12,987 nt of DNA, taken from contig DATDRS010000075.1 of the NCBI GenBank assembly GCA_035291605.1, positions 1-12,987 on the forward strand. The letters run 5' to 3'. Both the position numbers and the translations under genes were made by a program. The DNA is from DATDRS01 sp035291605 (GTDB lineage Bacteria > Chloroflexota > Anaerolineae > Anaerolineales > UBA6663). The notes under the pieces were generated by a model that had not been told where the DNA came from, did no database searches, and saw only the letters and a list, made by a program, of their open reading frames with translations. This document shows positions 12,980 to 12,987 of this stretch, piece after piece (the stretch's first letter is position 1; each line of letters opens with the position of its first letter).

Positions 12980-12987
12980 ACACCGCC

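Overview
The window is GC-rich bacterial chromosomal DNA, densely packed with genes and containing no rRNA, tRNA, CRISPR array or transposase. There is no decisive taxonomic marker. The mix of genes fits a Chloroflexota-like bacterium: ECF sigma factors beside DUF4097 and DUF6249-type proteins, a bacterial PEP carboxylase, short palindromes and GGGAGCAGGGGAGC-like low-complexity repeats. This assignment is inference.

Layout. (1) 1-567 (+) is the C-terminal part of a NarL/LuxR-type response regulator that runs off the left edge. (2) 577-1079 (+) is a decayed EamA/DMT transporter, readable only by moving through three frames across two internal deletions. (3) 1080-1344 is non-coding, with a perfect 11-bp hairpin and an extended -10 promoter candidate. 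(4) 1345-2367 (+) is a D-2-hydroxyacid dehydrogenase, followed by 2456-5329 (+), a complete PEP carboxylase that carries repeat-derived in-frame insertions. (5) 5336-6256 (-) is a PleD-like REC-GGDEF response regulator, convergent with the carboxylase and only 6 bp away. (6) 6403-7349 (-) is a two-gene operon of an ECF sigma factor and a small two-TM protein overlapping by ATGA. (7) 7478-9148 (+) is a divergent two-gene operon of a DUF4097-type repeat protein and a DUF6249-like membrane protein. (8) 9224-10992 (-) is an ABC-2 exporter (permease and ATPase overlapping by ATGA). (9) 11094-12956 (-) is a second ECF sigma factor with a zinc-finger anti-sigma factor that has a DUF4367-like C-terminus.

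The most striking structure is the 71-bp concentric inverted repeat at 7371-7441, between the first sigma gene and the DUF4097 gene. Each half reads as an ECF-type promoter: a TGAAACTTTC -35 box, 16 bp, then GGTCTAA. The two promoters face away from each other. The boxes are identical on both strands while the spacers have diverged, so this looks like a symmetric autoregulated divergent promoter rather than a hairpin or MITE. It would make the sigma factor, its membrane partner, the repeat adhesin-like protein and the DUF6249 protein one envelope-stress regulon.

The second notable theme is repeat invasion of coding DNA. The carboxylase contains a perfect 14-bp-arm palindrome, a stretch derived from AG-rich and octamer repeats, and a heptamer tandem repeat, all in frame and all away from the catalytic motifs. 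Related AG-rich sequence recurs in two intergenic spacers of the sigma2/ABC region.
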